Shown here: one piece after another, positions 23,037 through 35,897 of the stretch
Numbering within the stretch: the first letter of the stretch is position 1
Layout of the letters: each line of letters starts with the position of its first letter
Source: Trichaptum fuscoviolaceum
Taxonomy: Eukaryota > Basidiomycota > Agaricomycetes > Hymenochaetales > Trichaptaceae
Direction: 5' to 3'
Length of the DNA stretch: 64,000 nt
Assembly (NCBI GenBank): GCA_910574455.1
Contig: CAJSYZ010000002.1
Coordinates: forward strand, 4,055,671-4,119,670
The notes under the pieces: model-generated
What the model saw: only the letters and a program-made list of their open reading frames with translations
Databases searched by the model: none
Told to the model about the DNA's origin: nothing
Program-made: the position numbers and the translations under genes

Positions 23037-26000
23037 ATGTGAGTAAAAAGACCATATTAACGCAATCTTAACTTAATAAACGGATATTCGATAGGTATTC
23101 GGGCTCGCGAACGCGACAGTCGAATTATGACATTGATGGCGATGAGGTACACTATCCCACCCGGCCTGTTGACAAGGACAAGGCAGACCAGGAGTTGGTT
23201 GTGAACATCAAGAAGGCCACTAGTACAGAGGAGAGCGCACCAAAGCAAAAGCACGTCCGAAGTACGTAGACAACTGGATTGCCAACGCTAGTACTAACTC
23301 AGTTGCAGAATGCATTGTATATACGTGGGATTACCATAGCTCGATGGCTTTCTGGACAGGGTTGCGTGTCCAACCCATTTTATCAGACGAAGTACAGACT
23401 TTCAAGGCTCTAATCACTGTACACAAAGTCCTTCAGGAGGGACATCCCGTGGTATGTTTTTTGATTGATTATGGTGAGCTTTGGAGTCTGATCACTGTTC
23501 AGACCATCAAAGAAGCACACGGGCAAACTGGATGGCTGGAAACGTGTGCTCGGACTGTGAATTCTGATGGAATGAGAGGTGAGACTCCATTTTGTACTCC
23601 TAGCCCGTCTTCTCATTTAAATGTCCAGGCTACGGCTCCTTGATTCGAACATATGTCGCTTTCTTGTTGTCGAAGCTACGCTTCCATCGCCTTCGACCTG
23701 AATTCAATGGTCTTTTTGAATATGAGGAATATGTAACATTGAAAGGTATCGATGACCCGAATGAGGGGTGCGCATGTTTCGGTTGAGCTCGGAATTTACA
23801 GGCACTGACAATTGCCATACAGTTATGAAACTATCTCGGACCTCATGGGTTTGCAGGATCAAATCGACTCTTTCCAGCGCATGATCTTTGCGCATTTCCG
23901 CAATTCCGCAAACAATGAGTGCAGAATCTCAGCACTTGTCCCTCTTGTGAAGGAGAGCTGGGGCATATATCGATTTATCACGAGTATGCTGCGTGCAATG
24001 CATCGACGTAAGTGTACGATAATATGATTATGGTTGGTCTCTGAAGTAGATTATAGGAACCGATGATATCGACGCACTGGAGCCATTGCGTGAGAGATAT
24101 GCCGCCCAACACCACAATCTTCGTAAATTCTACTACGAATGCTCAAACCTTAAGTATCTAACTGGTCTTATCAACGTTCCGAAACTCGGCCATGTGAGAT
24201 TATTCATATCATTATTGTTATCTCGACTTCAATTGACATGTCTACGAAGGAGCCGCCTAATCTCTTAGACAACGGAAGTGCACCCGATCTTCCTGCTCGT
24301 CCTACAACAACTGCTGTCAAAACGCCCCCGCCTGCCACGCCTGCTCCAGATGCAGCTATGGTATCGGAGCAAGCGCGCATGCTAAAGCAATATGAGGAGC
24401 AGCAGGCTGCACTACAAGCGCAACGAGAGGCGGAGGAAAAGAGGCGTAAGGATCAAGAGCTCGCGGCACAGATGGAGTTCGAGGCTCGCCAGAGGGAGCA
24501 GGCAGAAAGGGAGAGACTTGCTCAAGAGAATTTAATGCAGCAACAACTTGCACAGTATAGCAATCAAGCTGCTGCCCGCGTGAACGACCTTGAACGTGAG
24601 CTGTTGGCGATGAGAGGTCAATATGAGCGTGATCAATTGTTGCTGGAGCAATACGATCGGGTACGAATTTTATAAGCCTGAGTTTTGCTTGAGCTAATTC
24701 TATATCATAGAGAGTGAAAGCCCTTGAGAGTGAAATGGGCTCCATGTCGGCTACAATAGGCTCTCAAATGGCATCGAAAGACGAACTGATTAAGCAACTA
24801 CAGGATCAGGTCACACTGTGGAGAAACAAATACGAAGCTCTCGCAAAGCTATACAGCCAGCTCCGGACAGAACATCTCGACATGCTGTCCAAATTCAAGC
24901 AGTTGCAACTCAAGGCAAACTCAGCTCAGGAGGCTGTTGATAAAATGGAGCGCATGGAGCGGGATATCAAGGCGAAAAATCTTGAGTTGGCCGACATGAT
25001 CCGCGAAAGAGACCGTGCACGATTTGATCTTGATCGTCAGAAGGCAAGCCACAAAGACGAACTTGATCGGTTGAAGCGCGAGATCAAATTCGCGAACGAA
25101 AGAGCCGAAGATGCAACGAGGTCTAAAAGTTCCGAAGTGTCCACAGTACTGTCCAAATATAACAGACAGATGTCTGAACTGGAGGATTCTTTGAAGGTAA
25201 GCTGTCAGCACTTTTGCCACCTGAGTTTCTTAACTTAATGTCATCTACAGGCGAAACAAATCCAGATTGATGACCTGCTTAAGAAGTTGGATGAAAACAA
25301 TCTCGAAGTGGAGAGAATCAGAGAGGAAAAGGACCAGGAGATTGCAATTTTGCAGGAGGGCATGGATGCGACAATCCAACAACTCCATGAATCCCAACAG
25401 GTCGGTAATTCATCTATTACTCTGCATATGATGGACTAAGTATCTGCAGACGCAAGGCATTGTCGATCAGGCGACGAATGCTCAAATCGACACACTAATT
25501 TTGGATAATAGGAAGAAGCTGAACCAGATCATCGGTTAGTGGTGGCGTTCAAATTGAAATACCTTGACTTATGAAATGGCCATTACGCTTGATAGATTCG
25601 ATCTTGCAAGCTTGTGTTCAAAAAGTCGACGATGCGATTTATGAACTTGAATCTCCCGCGCAAGCCGGGAACCTCAATTCCACACCGGAGTATACTCTGT
25701 CTATGATCGAAAAGGCTATGAACAACGCAACAGATTTCGCGACCGTGTACAACCTTTACCTTGGTGGCGAAGTCGGTGGCGATCATGTCGATGTCATCAA
25801 AGCTGCGAATGAGTTTGCTCAGTCTTTGACAGAAGTTTTGGTCAACACGAAGGGCATCACGCGCCTAGCGAATGATGATGACGTAGGTGATAAGATTGTC
25901 AATGTCGCGAAGGGGGCGGGAGATGTTGGATTGCGTTTCTTCCTCAATCTTCAATCTTACAAGCTTGACCTACTGTCCAGCAGTCCGGCGAAGAGGGAGG

Positions 26001-26836
26001 TTGCGACACGCAACAATGCGGAGATGCGGGAAGCACTCACTAAACTATCAGACGTGGTCGACAAACTCATACCGAAGGGTGCCAAAGGGTCACCTCTGGC
26101 TAAGGCAAACGGCGATATCGGTGACATCGTTGAGCGGGAGATGTTTGCAGCAGCACAGGCTATTGAAGCCGCTACAGCGCGACTCCAAGAACTCACGGCT
26201 CGGCCTCGTGACTCCTCTCGCTTCAGCGCAGTTGATATTCAAGTACACGACTCGATTCTTGCTTCTGCGCTCGCCATCACAAACGCAATTGCAAGGCTCA
26301 TTCAAGCTGCAACAGAATCGCAGAAAGAAATTGTGGCCCAAGGACGTGGCTCTAGCACAAACCAACAGTTCTACAAACGCAACAACCGCTGGACCGAGGG
26401 TCTCATATCCGCTGCGAAATCAGTGGCCTTCGCTACCAACCTTCTTATTGAGAGCGCTGACGGCGTGCTCTCCGGAACACATTCGCTCGAGCAGCTTATT
26501 GTCGCCTCAAATGAGGTTGCAGCGGCTACAGCACAGCTAGTAGCTGCATCTCGTGTGAAGGCTTCACTAATGTCCAAGACGCAAGAACGGCTCGAACTTG
26601 CGGCGAAGGCGGTCACCGAAGCTTGCAAGGCTCTTGTTCGGCAAGTGAAGGCAGTCTCTGCCAAGGAGGCAGAAGAAGACCTGCCAGACTTCAAGAACAT
26701 GGCGACCCTCGAATTCAAGAGGCGGGAGATGGAACAGCAAGTGGAGATTCTCAAGCTTGAGAAAGAGCTCAACGCCTCTCGTCATCGTTTGGGTGCCATG
26801 CGTCGGGCAGGGTATCATACGAACGAGACTGATTAA
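23037..26836 (+). CDS. SLA2: Endocytic actin/clathrin adaptor SLA2 (End4/HIP1R)
   Basis: Links clathrin-coated membrane to actin at endocytic sites. Order along the protein: an N-terminal ANTH domain, a central coiled coil, and a C-terminal I/LWEQ (talin-HIP1R) actin-binding domain. The ANTH domain, about residues 25-300, includes ESAPKQKHVR, CIVYTWDYHSSMAFWTGLRV, TFKALITVHKVLQEGHPV and PNEGYETISDLMGLQDQIDS. The Gln/Glu-rich coiled coil includes KQYEEQQAALQAQREAEEKR and LIKQLQDQVTLWRNKYEALA. The long last exon, 25598-26836, holds the I/LWEQ domain. Total length is roughly 1,080 residues, normal for the family. The start appears split: AT at 23037-23038, then an intron, then G at 23095, so the protein begins MYSGSRTRQSNYDIDGDE. 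Confidence 0.93.
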
Positions 26837-27196
26837 TCACTTCATTCACACATATTGTAATATTAATCTAGTACCTGGACCATGGCTACAATATATTTTT
26901 GCATGAAATACCCTCTGCCGTGGACAATATGATCCGTATATAAGCCAATGTGGGGGTGTTTAGTATACAATTTATCCGAAGGATATGGGATAAAGCGAAA
27001 TAGTGAGTGAGATAGATGCTCCGTAAGTGAAAGCAATGCAGGGTGGATATAAGTGGATGGATGCAGGTCATGATGGGAAACGAAGGCTGGTGGAAACTAC
27101 AAATGAGCGGTTGCGAAACTACAAATTAACAATAAACAAGAAGTCAGGGGTGCGAAGTGATATAAAAAAACGAAAGGCGGAAAATATTGACATTCT
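26837..27196. other. Convergent intergenic region
   Basis: 360 bp between the 3' ends of SLA2 and the minus-strand disordered gene. It is AT-rich, as expected for termination and polyadenylation signals. No gene seen. Confidence 0.4.
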
Positions 27197-30100
27197 TTAG
27201 AATAATACACCGTTTGATGAATCCAATGAACGACGAATGTCTAGGGAATCCTTTCCATCTAAAATGAGGAAACTATCCTCAGGAACAGCAGACATTGAAT
27301 CCATATGGTCTGCGAACTCGTCGTCGATGTTGAGGAAAGACGGCTTCCTAAAGATTGAACCTCTATTAGGATTGTATGTGGAAATGGTCTCATGAGAGGC
27401 CAGTCGTTGAAGTCGACCTGAACCTTGAGAAGGTGGTGGAGGGGGAGGTAGAGGGATAGCTGGCTCATCATCTCTATAAGGCAAAGAGACAGCCATTCCC
27501 TTCCGTCTAGGAGGTGGAGGGAGAGCAATGGGTACGTAATCGTTATCGGACGGCAGCTCATTGCCGTTTGATACTTGATTCCGAGAAGGCGAAATTTGCT
27601 GGTGTTCAATAGACGTCCTCATACCGAATGTTTGAGCGGTCGAAGGGCGAACGTCGCGCTGAACGTATAGATCTCGCGATAAGCCAGAAGAATTGCGCAT
27701 CGGCAAGCGAGAAGTAGTAGAAGGTCGATCAGAATGAAGTCGCACGGCAATAGAGCCTATTGCACTTGCAAAGTGACGAGTCGAGACAACAGGCGAAGAA
27801 GGTATAGATTTCATGCTCGCGGTGTCTGAGCGACCAAACGCACTAGACGCATCACTGACGGAGCCCATCCGTGAGCGGACACTTCCAGTATCCAAGACGC
27901 TGGAGTTGTCCAGCGACCATTCGTCCTCTGGACCATCGCTTGCAATGGAAGAAAATTGCAGTGGGGAAGATGGCTCCTGAACGTCTGACAAGGACTCCAT
28001 ACGCAGCATCATTTCAAGTTCCTTCGGCGGGACAATATGTTGGTCGAGAGCAGGAGGTGCGATAGGTGATGGACTTCTCATTTCCGGTGACTGAGGAACT
28101 TGCTGCGGAGACAAAGGTTCGTCTCTGGGCGAGACAGGAGAGCGTTCGTGTGGATGATCCGCATGAGAACCGGAACTGGACGAAAAATGTCCACCGAAGA
28201 TGCCCAAGTTGATGCCTAAACCAGATGTTTGAGAATTATGTGCCTTTCGCTTGTCGTTTGAATGTGAAGCTTCGTTGCCATGCAGTATATTGGCCACATC
28301 TTGCCGATCTCGCTCATTCGGGGTGTTGGAGTCTCGCCTCTCGCGATTGAAAAGAGAGCGCTTCTTTTGCATCTGCGGTGTCGCGGGCGAACTAAGCGCT
28401 GATGAATTTGTAGTCGTAGAAACCGGCGTCGAGGACGTAGTTGGGCGTCGGTGCGAACCGAGATTCGATGCTGGGCTATCCAATTTACTATGCGCGCGGC
28501 TGCTATCGTCGAGGCATCCATCATTCGAAGCGTTTGTTGCGCTAAACGAGCTAGCATGTCGAAGCGGCTGTGACTGAGGCAAAGGCGGGATCGGCAACCC
28601 TCCATGACCGGCTCCGCGAGTGGCATGCAAAGAGCGCTGCTTCTTGAGCGTTTTCCCGACGCTCCCGAATATCGAGCTACTCTCCTCCGACATGAGCGTC
28701 GATGACGTAGTGCTGGTTGCAGAATCAACACGTTTTCGTTCCCGTCCGATGAAAGCGCTGATTGACGTCTGTGAAGCACTTTTCCTGACAGAACGCTGTG
28801 TAGGTGTTTCTCCGCCCCGTCCACCTCCGCTGAGAGCATGTACAAGCGCATGTGTGGATGTGAATGAAGACTTTGAGTGAAGCGGCTGAGTAGCTGGTCG
28901 AGAATAATACTCTTCCTTACTTCGAACAGGGCTTGACACCGGACTTGTCACTGAACGAGGGGAATTGCGAGCTTCACGTAAATTATGCCTGAGAGAAGAG
29001 AATGGCCCACGATCGAAAGTCTCTTTCTCCTTTCCCAGGCCGCCTGGTGAGGGTTGCGCAAAGGTCATTCCTCTCGATGACGCGGAATCGTCAGAGGAAG
29101 GGGTAACGGGAGGAAGTTCAAAGGCCATAATAGACTGCTCGTCACTTGCTGCAGATGACGGCGAGTTCAGCGAGGAAGTACTCGTGCGACGAGGCGAGCG
29201 GAACGTCAGGGGAGAAGGGGGCCGACCACCAGGAGTGGGTGGGAGGTCGAATGCCGGCGGGGGCGTGCGGGATGGAGGAACAGCACCACGGATACGGGAC
29301 GAGGAAGGTTGGCGTTGCAGAACACGGGCGTTCGAGACCGACCCTGACGCGGAGACACCAGTGACACCGCTACCGACGGATGTTGTACGAGAAAGAGTCG
29401 ACGAAGAATGAGTCGTGGTCCCAGACGATGAGCGAAGGTTACTTTGACTTGACCCACTGCTCGAACCCTGTGAGACACTTGAAGCTTTCGGGCGAACGAC
29501 AGATCCTGATGCCAAGCCGATATTCGGGCTTAGACGTGTAGATGATGGTGGACAAGAATCGTTGTCAAGCCTCGTGGGCGTCTGTCCTCGCCGACCACTC
29601 TCAGAAACAGCGATGCTCGCCGGCGAATTTGAACGCGAATTCAAGCTGGAATTTATGGCCGTAACTGTGGCGGCCGATCGAGCCGATCCTAGCGCAGTCG
29701 GGACGGTACTGTTGTTACGACGCAACGCAGAGGACGAAGGACCGGACATTGTCAAATGCGGAAGAGTCGGTCTCGTCGAATCAGGAGCGCGGATGCTGTT
29801 ACCCAGTCGTAACTCTGCCGACTTGGGACGGTTCGAGCTCGAACTTCCGTAGGACGACGACAGATCTATCTCTCTGCTTGGTCGACTATCACTATTATCG
29901 GAAAGTATAATTAATCAGTCATTTCCGTCGAATATCGAGTCCAGATAAGGAAATCGGGGCGCGGAATATGGGCGCGAATGAGGAAGGAATAAAAGGAGAA
30001 AGAAGAGTATAACAACATGAAACATACATTGAAGACTTTCGACGCTCATTGGTGCAAGCCCCATGGGGAATGTTCTTAGATCCCAACTGGGGCTTCGACT

Positions 30101-30866
30101 TGTACTGGGACGATGTGCCATAGTACGAAGACGATGAAGCGCGTGCCGACGTCTTGGACATAGAGTAATCGCGTTTAAGGTGTGGATCAATGATAGATGG
30201 GTCGGACATAACGGAAATACGGCGGTCTCGTTCAGCACGGTCTCCAGATGACAGATATCGAGATGCATCCTGCTGGTCGGAGAAAGTTGTGAGCAGCGAC
30301 GGCGGATAGTGGAACTGGTGGGGGTAAGACGATCGTTGTCGGGCCGAAAGCTGGTCAGAGGGAGTGAGCGGTTCAAGTGTGCCATCCTCTGAAGATGGCA
30401 CGGTGTATATGGACGGGTTAACTGGAGATTTTGGCCCTGCTCCCCCGCTCCCCCCACTGTAATACGATAACCCTGAGCTGACTGTCTTCGTCCGCAACCG
30501 AGGTGGGGAGGCCGGCGGCGGATTTTGGAAAGGGAGAGGGGGCGAAATCGGACCTGGAGGCACAATCGTCGGGCTGTTGCTCTTCTTTGACTTGAAGACG
30601 GACGTGAGCGTGTTGAATTTCAGGGAGGGCTTGCTCGCTACTCGCTGTGGCGGCCTGTGAGATGGCTGATGCGACTGCGGTTGCTCCGTGACAGCACCCT
30701 GATGCGGAATTTTAGAGAGTTTGTTGGAAAGAGTCGGAGGTGTCGCAGATGATGGCGGTTTCGGCGAACGGTATGAGACGGTAGATGACTTGCTTGCACT
30801 CGGGACCTTTGACCACCATTGTTTCGAAGCTGGAGTCGGGTGAGCAGGCTGCACTGCGGACGACAT
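27197..30866 (-). CDS. Large intrinsically disordered Ser/Pro-rich protein
   Basis: I do not recognise this protein. Two long exons are joined by one intron. Exon 1 runs from 30866 (MSSAVQPAHPTPASKQWWSK) to about 30030 (ending ERRKSSM before a GTATGT donor). Exon 2 runs from about 29895 (SDSRPSREIDLSSSYGSSSS) to the stop at 27197, together about 1,170 residues. Composition is dominated by Ser, Pro, Thr and Arg with many short phosphorylation-like motifs. Pro-rich tracts near the C-terminus (AIPLPPPPPPSQGSGRL) could bind SH3 or profilin. The C-terminal end has a short ordered-looking patch (SFLNIDDEFADHMDSMSAV and EDSFLILDGKDSLDIRRSLD). Lysine-rich KFNTLTSVFKSKKS lies in exon 1. A cell-polarity or cytoskeletal scaffold is one possibility, but this is inference. 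Confidence 0.75.
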
Positions 30867-33182
30867 CCGGCCTGAACCTAGGAGTAGGAGAGAAAGGTCG
30901 GAGAGATGCTAATAAGCACCAGCAGTGGTGCCAGTGCTCGTCCGCAGCTGAGCAGTCGTCAAGGCGAGAAATAAAATAAGATAGATCAGCCCTCGTTTCC
31001 GTCCTTGTCGCGATCCGTCCGAAAGTATAAGGCAATGAACGGGATCTGAAGCTGTACAACAGATCTATAGTTGAAGCAGAACGAATGTACAAGTTTCGAA
31101 GCTGCGGACAGCACAGACGGCGACCAGGATGCGCGTCCGTGATGATGGCGATGGGGAGAGGTCAAGACATGGATAGTTAGGAGAAAGTAAAGAGTGTATA
31201 TTAGCGAGCGCCTGGGAATAGAAAAGATCAAATCCTTACTCTTTCCTCGTCAAAGGACGACCCTGCGTCACTAATTGCCCCTTTCAACACTCCCCTGATT
31301 CCCGACGCTCAGAAGCGTTGTAGGACGACAACGATGGCGTTCCGCGGTGCAGACGAGATGTACATGGGCAGCGAGGGGGAGAGAAAGGGAGCAGACAAAG
31401 AGATAAAGGATATAAACGGTAACGAAGGGGCGTGTCCGTCGAACATCGGGTGTTTCTGATTTTACAAATGCGCAAACTCTTTGCTTGATGCTTCAATTCA
31501 TTCAGTCTTTCTCCTTTGCCGTCGATCGTATTAGCATGCGAGACACGAGGCACGATTTTCGCTATTTCATTTCCTTCTATCAGCATTTGCGGAATGAAAC
31601 TCTCCACCATTTCGTATACCCACGCTTTGCTCGCCGCTTGCCACGTCTGCCATCGTTGTACTTACCGTATCAGCTTCAGCTTAACACCGCGTATGTCTCA
31701 CATCTTGCGCCCATCCGTGCATCCGTGCATACCTCCATTTATGGCATGAATACCTCATAATTTATTACATAAAAAGATTGTGGCGTTAGATGTTTTAGGC
31801 GATCATCATGTTCCGCACGGAACTTCGATGCCTCATTTGGGCTTGCCGGCTTACGTCTCCACTTTCGCTTCAAGCTGAAGGCACCGGCTCGACAAAGCTC
31901 GGCTTCCAGAACACCTTTCTCTCCGTCCATCGTATGTATTCAGTTTCGCCGATGCTTAAGCTGCTGCATCCTCATCGTTTTCGTTTTCAACAACGCGTCT
32001 CTCTTGCTACGATCCGGAACAACATATGTCTGGGATACTCATGCTCTCGTGACTTGTTTGACATAGATTCATGCAAACATGACACCGCGTTTGAGCGGCA
32101 AGCGAATTTGCAGTCTGTATGTTTTCGCTCAGTCGTCTCCGCAAAGTCCGCCGGGTCGTTCATGTGCAGGCGGAGGACAGGGCTTTCGCTTGCCAGCCGA
32201 GCGCAAATACCCGAGCACGACGATTGGCGTTCGGGCTGGTCGCACTTTCCCCAAATGTCCGTTAGAAGATCAGGGGAGAAAGGGGCGAACAGCAGTCGCG
32301 TGGCCGATGACTCCTGTCCATCGAATTATGCGTTAAGGTTCAAGCTCGTGGATTCCCTGCTATGGCCCGGCTTGGAAGATCATTTCATGAAGAGGGAGCT
32401 AGGAGTTCGTACTCTTTTAATTGTTGTTCGACTTACCTCTGCTTCTTTTCATTTTGCGACGCCATTCTATACCGTTTCTGTCGCTTCGCGGATCTCCTCG
32501 GCCAATTCTCTTCAGCGGCTGGAATATGGTGTGAACTGTTCAGGCTGGAATATATCGATCAGTCTTCCCGCGAACATCAGGGAAACTTCCGTCTGCTTAC
32601 GGCGACTGGCGCGTCCTGGCGCGTCCTGAAGCTTCCTTAAATGGGATGAAGCGATGCCATGCCTACCTGAAGCGTTGCCTGGCTGCCTGATGGCCTTAGA
32701 ACACGGTGTTTCAGGACGAAATCAGTGCATAAGGAGGGAAGTTGTACATCAGGCGCCAAGCCAGGCTCAAGTGAGATTTAAGCACGAGCGTGCACAGTTT
32801 AAGTAAAATGGCAAGTACAAGATAAGTTCATCAGCAGATTCAGTATAGAAGTCGAAGCCGCCACTCATTACTGCCAACTACTACTACTACTGTGCATGTA
32901 TTGAGACTTCAAGCTCAGGCTCGTTCATCATCATCATCATTATAGTATGACAGGTGTTTGCTCATGCTATCCAGCACACCCATTCCCTGGGTGTTCACCA
33001 AACTATAACTAGCACTAGTGGTATACAAAGTAAAAAGCAATATGTACTATGTGAAAATGTATAGGAAGGGCTACAGTACTATGGGCAGTTGCAATCATGA
33101 TCGTACATCTGGTTCAAGTTACAGTCTATCTCATTCTGAAAACCCGATACTATCCGACACGTTCAAATTTCCCTGCTACATA
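30867..33182. other. Long upstream and intergenic region
   Basis: About 2.3 kb. The left part must be the promoter and 5' UTR of the disordered gene. It contains one unsupported 273-codon open frame (listed separately) and, from 32880, simple repeats (ACT)n and (CAT)n. These introduce the palindromic-word island. No other gene seen. Confidence 0.4.
31808..32629 (+). CDS. Possible orphan single-exon ORF, 273 codons
   Basis: An uninterrupted frame from ATG 31808 (MFRTELRCLIWACRLTSPLS) to 32629. It has no recognisable domain, no signal peptide and no similarity I can name. Composition is rich in Ser, Arg and Leu without clear domain structure. Its length is longer than expected by chance in one place, but not across a 64-kb scan of six frames. 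All neighbours have introns and this has none. It may be an orphan gene or a spurious frame in a promoter region. Confidence 0.25.
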   Translation: MFRTELRCLIWACRLTSPLSLQAEGTGSTKLGFQNTFLSVHRMYSVSPMLKLLHPHRFRFQQRVSLATIRNNICLGYSCSRDLFDIDSCKHDTAFERQANLQSVCFRSVVSAKSAGSFMCRRRTGLSLASRAQIPEHDDWRSGWSHFPQMSVRRSGEKGANSSRVADDSCPSNYALRFKLVDSLLWPGLEDHFMKRELGVRTLLIVVRLTSASFHFATPFYTVSVASRISSANSLQRLEYGVNCSGWNISISLPANIRETSVCLRRLARPGAS

Positions 33183-35115
33183 CTACGCCATGTTCAAATG
33201 ATCAAATTCAGCACATCCCACTATCGATTTCAACTGTTTTTCTTCGGGCTCTGTCCAAGCCCTCGCGCGTGAGATGAAAGCCGCAATTCTCAACTGCCCA
33301 TTATTATTTGGTGGAGGTGGTAAGTCAGGACCCAAAAGATCACCGCTGACCTCATAAACACCTGCGACCACCTCCCGAAACGCGTCTGTGAACTTTGCTT
33401 TCTCGGTTTCTGAGAGGGGCGTCCCGTCGGATTCCTCGGCATCTGAAGCGAACAGACTTGACAGCCTTGTAGCGGATTCATAAATCTTCTCGACACTCCA
33501 CTCTCGCTCATGTGCGATCGCATTCAGTGCTTTGCCCATAACAGATTTCTTGTTCACGACGTGCTTGAAGATTTCATCATTGGTAACTATCGCGAGCCAT
33601 CTTTTCACTGTCGTATATCCATGAATTAGAGCTCTCTGGGTATTTTCCGCCTTATTCAAAGCCGAAGAATAGAAGTTCAATGTCTGGGGTTCGGGAGGGA
33701 CCACTTCATTGTCAGAGTTGCGGGGACGTTTCCTCTGAGGATCATCCATAACATCTGTGTGATCCGGAAGGGCACGCTTGCGATGGTCACGTATGTAGCC
33801 AGATGAATGAACTTCAGGTCCTTGCTTTCGTAGATTTGTCGAATCCATACTTCGATCCAATCGTTTACGGTGCCCCTCGAATGCAGCCATACGTTGCTGG
33901 CGAAAGGGCGCTACAGTTGGTTCCAATTCCTTCTGTAAGTCCTTGGACGCAAGCATATCGCTGCCTTGGAAAACAGCAATTGCCTCTTGAAGTTTGACAT
34001 CGATATTTTTGCTGTTCACCTCCCGTGCCGATAGGTCGCGTTTCACCAATATCAGTAAACGGTTCAAATCAATCGCCCCCACAGATGGCCATCGATCATA
34101 CCCATCCGGATAGATATCCTCGTTGCTGGTAAAAATAATACACGCTTTTTGCGCCGGCGTCTGGTAATCGTGTGATCCTCCTGCCCATCCTCCTTCCCTC
34201 TCGTGCAGTTCAATGCGGTTGCGGAACACGTGAATCATCTCGTCCAGAAGTTCGATGTGGTTCCTATACGCAACGTAATGGGCTAGGAACAAGGGGATGA
34301 AGAAATAGAATATCCCAGACTTAAATATGGGAAGCTCGAGTTTGTTGTCAGTGTAATTCAGACAGTACTTCTGCTCTCGCAGACTGGGCAGAGGTCCTCT
34401 TTCTCGAAAGCGCGTTCTTTCGTCCATCGGATATAGACTTTCTCCCAATGGGGACCTCGATTGAATCAGACGGAGAGAATTTCCTTCGCCATGAAGAGTT
34501 TTATGATAGTTCACAAAAATATGTTTCATCTGAAGGTTGAAGCTCATCCATTCTATCTTTCGCTGGCCTCGGAACTGAAGGCAAGCTTCCCTCTCAGACT
34601 TCTCAAAGGGAAGGAGGAAAAACGAGCCGTGAACAACATAGCGTTGAAGGTCCTCCAGGAAAGACCTCAAGGTCACCCCATCCTTCGCCACTTGATTCTA
34701 GATGAAGACTGTCAGACGTTTAGAATCAATGTTAAGAAGTATGACCATTACATACCCCATCAACACTTTCACATAATAGATCGACAGTTTCAAAAACCTC
34801 TTCGACGAGCTTCTCCTGTTTACTGAAGGATTCGCTAAGTCTCGTGAGTTCTTGAAACTTTGCATGGTATGCCTTCTTCATTTCCGTCACCTCGTTTCTC
34901 AGAGCGGCTACCTCTGCACGAAGATCCTCGTCTTCCGTCTGCACGACTGATGCATCCTGTCCTGTCTCTTGCCCTCCTTGCTCTCCCGTCCTAGCAGGAT
35001 CCAATACACTTAAATCACAACTATTTTGCATGGCCTCGTCGTGTTCATTCGTTCCGGAAGATAGACACCTGTGTATATCCTTTTGCCGAATTATATCTTG
35101 TTTAAGAGTTGCCAT
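33183..35115 (-). CDS. Uncharacterised protein with N-terminal coiled coil
   Basis: Two exons: 35115 to about 34745 (MATLKQDIIRQKDIHRCLSS to ...LCESVDG) and about 34703 to 33183 (NQVAKDGVTLRSFLEDLQRY to ...CAEFDHLNMA). They join in phase at a GTATGT donor, giving about 630 residues. The N-terminal part has a heptad-like coiled coil (LRAEVAALRNEVTEMKKAYH and FQELTRLSESFSKQEKLVEE). The middle has a hydrophobic segment, SGIFYFFIPLFLAHYVAYRN, too irregular for a sure membrane helix, and a basic KR-rich stretch (RKRALPDHTDVMDDPQRKRP) that could be a nuclear signal. No family recognised. The flanks lie in the palindromic-word island, so it may be a lineage-specific accessory gene. Confidence 0.6.
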
Positions 35116-35162
35116 AGCGATAAAGGCTTATAATTGCGCTAATAAGCAATTATCCATAGATA

Positions 35163-35897
35163 TCAATTGAGATAAGTTAATACCTGAAGGAGCCGACTTT
35201 GACTCGTTGATCTCAGCTTTGACCCCCAGACAGGTTCCTTTCTTGGGCCTTCCACATTATCAAGAGTATATTCCACCGGACCATTTTGCGCCTCCATCGC
35301 CTTACCCCTCGGGCTGTCTAAGAGACTCATAGACTGAGCTCGCCCTCCCCCGGCGCTGTCAGATCGTTGACTTGGAGGAGCCGAGTGGGATGGCGTCAAG
35401 TCCTTCCTATAAGAAGTTCGCCGCGATGTTGGTTGGTGTCGATGCAATTGGTCCCACTGATTCAGCAACTTTGAGATACCACTGCTGCGAGTACAATGCG
35501 TGGCATCATGCTGTTTCTGGAATTGCATGATGTTGTTTGGAACCTCGGAAGACCTCAGGCTACGTCTCGGGCTGCGAGTACGTCTGGAGTCAACCCGCGT
35601 GGGTCTACCTCGGTCCTGTGCCAGTGTAGTATGAGTAGTATGGTACTGGTGCGAGCAACCTGGGTCGTCCGAGACTTCTTGTTGTTCTTCAAGTTCTTGA
35701 CCTAACTCCTGATACCGGTGTGCTTGAGTGCCAGCTGCCAGAGACGACGATACAGGTGTGACACTGTTAGTAGTAAGGCCGCAGCGCCAGACACAATGAC
35801 CACAACTGCAGGTGGGACTCAGGCTCCTGGATCGCGTCGTCAGGAGCCAGTCACAGCGGTGGCGAGAGCCTGAGGGTTCGAAGTTCGAGTTTAACAT
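35163..35897 (-). CDS. Possible ORF upstream of the coiled-coil gene
   Basis: A 244-codon frame (MLNSNFEPSGSRHRCDWLLT to ...QSRLLQVLTYLN). A GTATTA donor-like site follows CAG at its end, so it could be a 5' exon of the 33183-35115 gene. However, joining it to the in-frame MATLKQ exon does not fit in phase with any AG I see. Its start region includes sequence derived from the island words (RSRSLSP, GAGCCTGAG on the minus strand). It may be a separate gene, a misjoined exon or a non-coding frame. Low confidence. Confidence 0.3.
   Translation of the reverse strand: MLNSNFEPSGSRHRCDWLLTTRSRSLSPTCSCGHCVWRCGLTTNSVTPVSSSLAAGTQAHRYQELGQELEEQQEVSDDPGCSHQYHTTHTTLAQDRGRPTRVDSRRTRSPRRSLRSSEVPNNIMQFQKQHDATHCTRSSGISKLLNQWDQLHRHQPTSRRTSYRKDLTPSHSAPPSQRSDSAGGGRAQSMSLLDSPRGKAMEAQNGPVEYTLDNVEGPRKEPVWGSKLRSTSQSRLLQVLTYLN

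Noticed and set aside
25887..26540. Plus-strand 217-codon frame inside SLA2
   Set aside because: Shifted frame within the I/LWEQ exon, Arg/Leu/Ser-rich with no motif; the SLA2 frame is clearly the coding one.
28216..29411. Several long plus and minus frames over the disordered gene
   Set aside because: Low-complexity GC-rich coding sequence keeps alternative frames open; only the 852-codon frame continues through the intron to a plausible start.
32877..32945. (ACT)n and (CAT)n tracts as a telomere- or centromere-like repeat
   Set aside because: Too short (under 20 bp each) and imperfect; treated as simple repeats at the island border.
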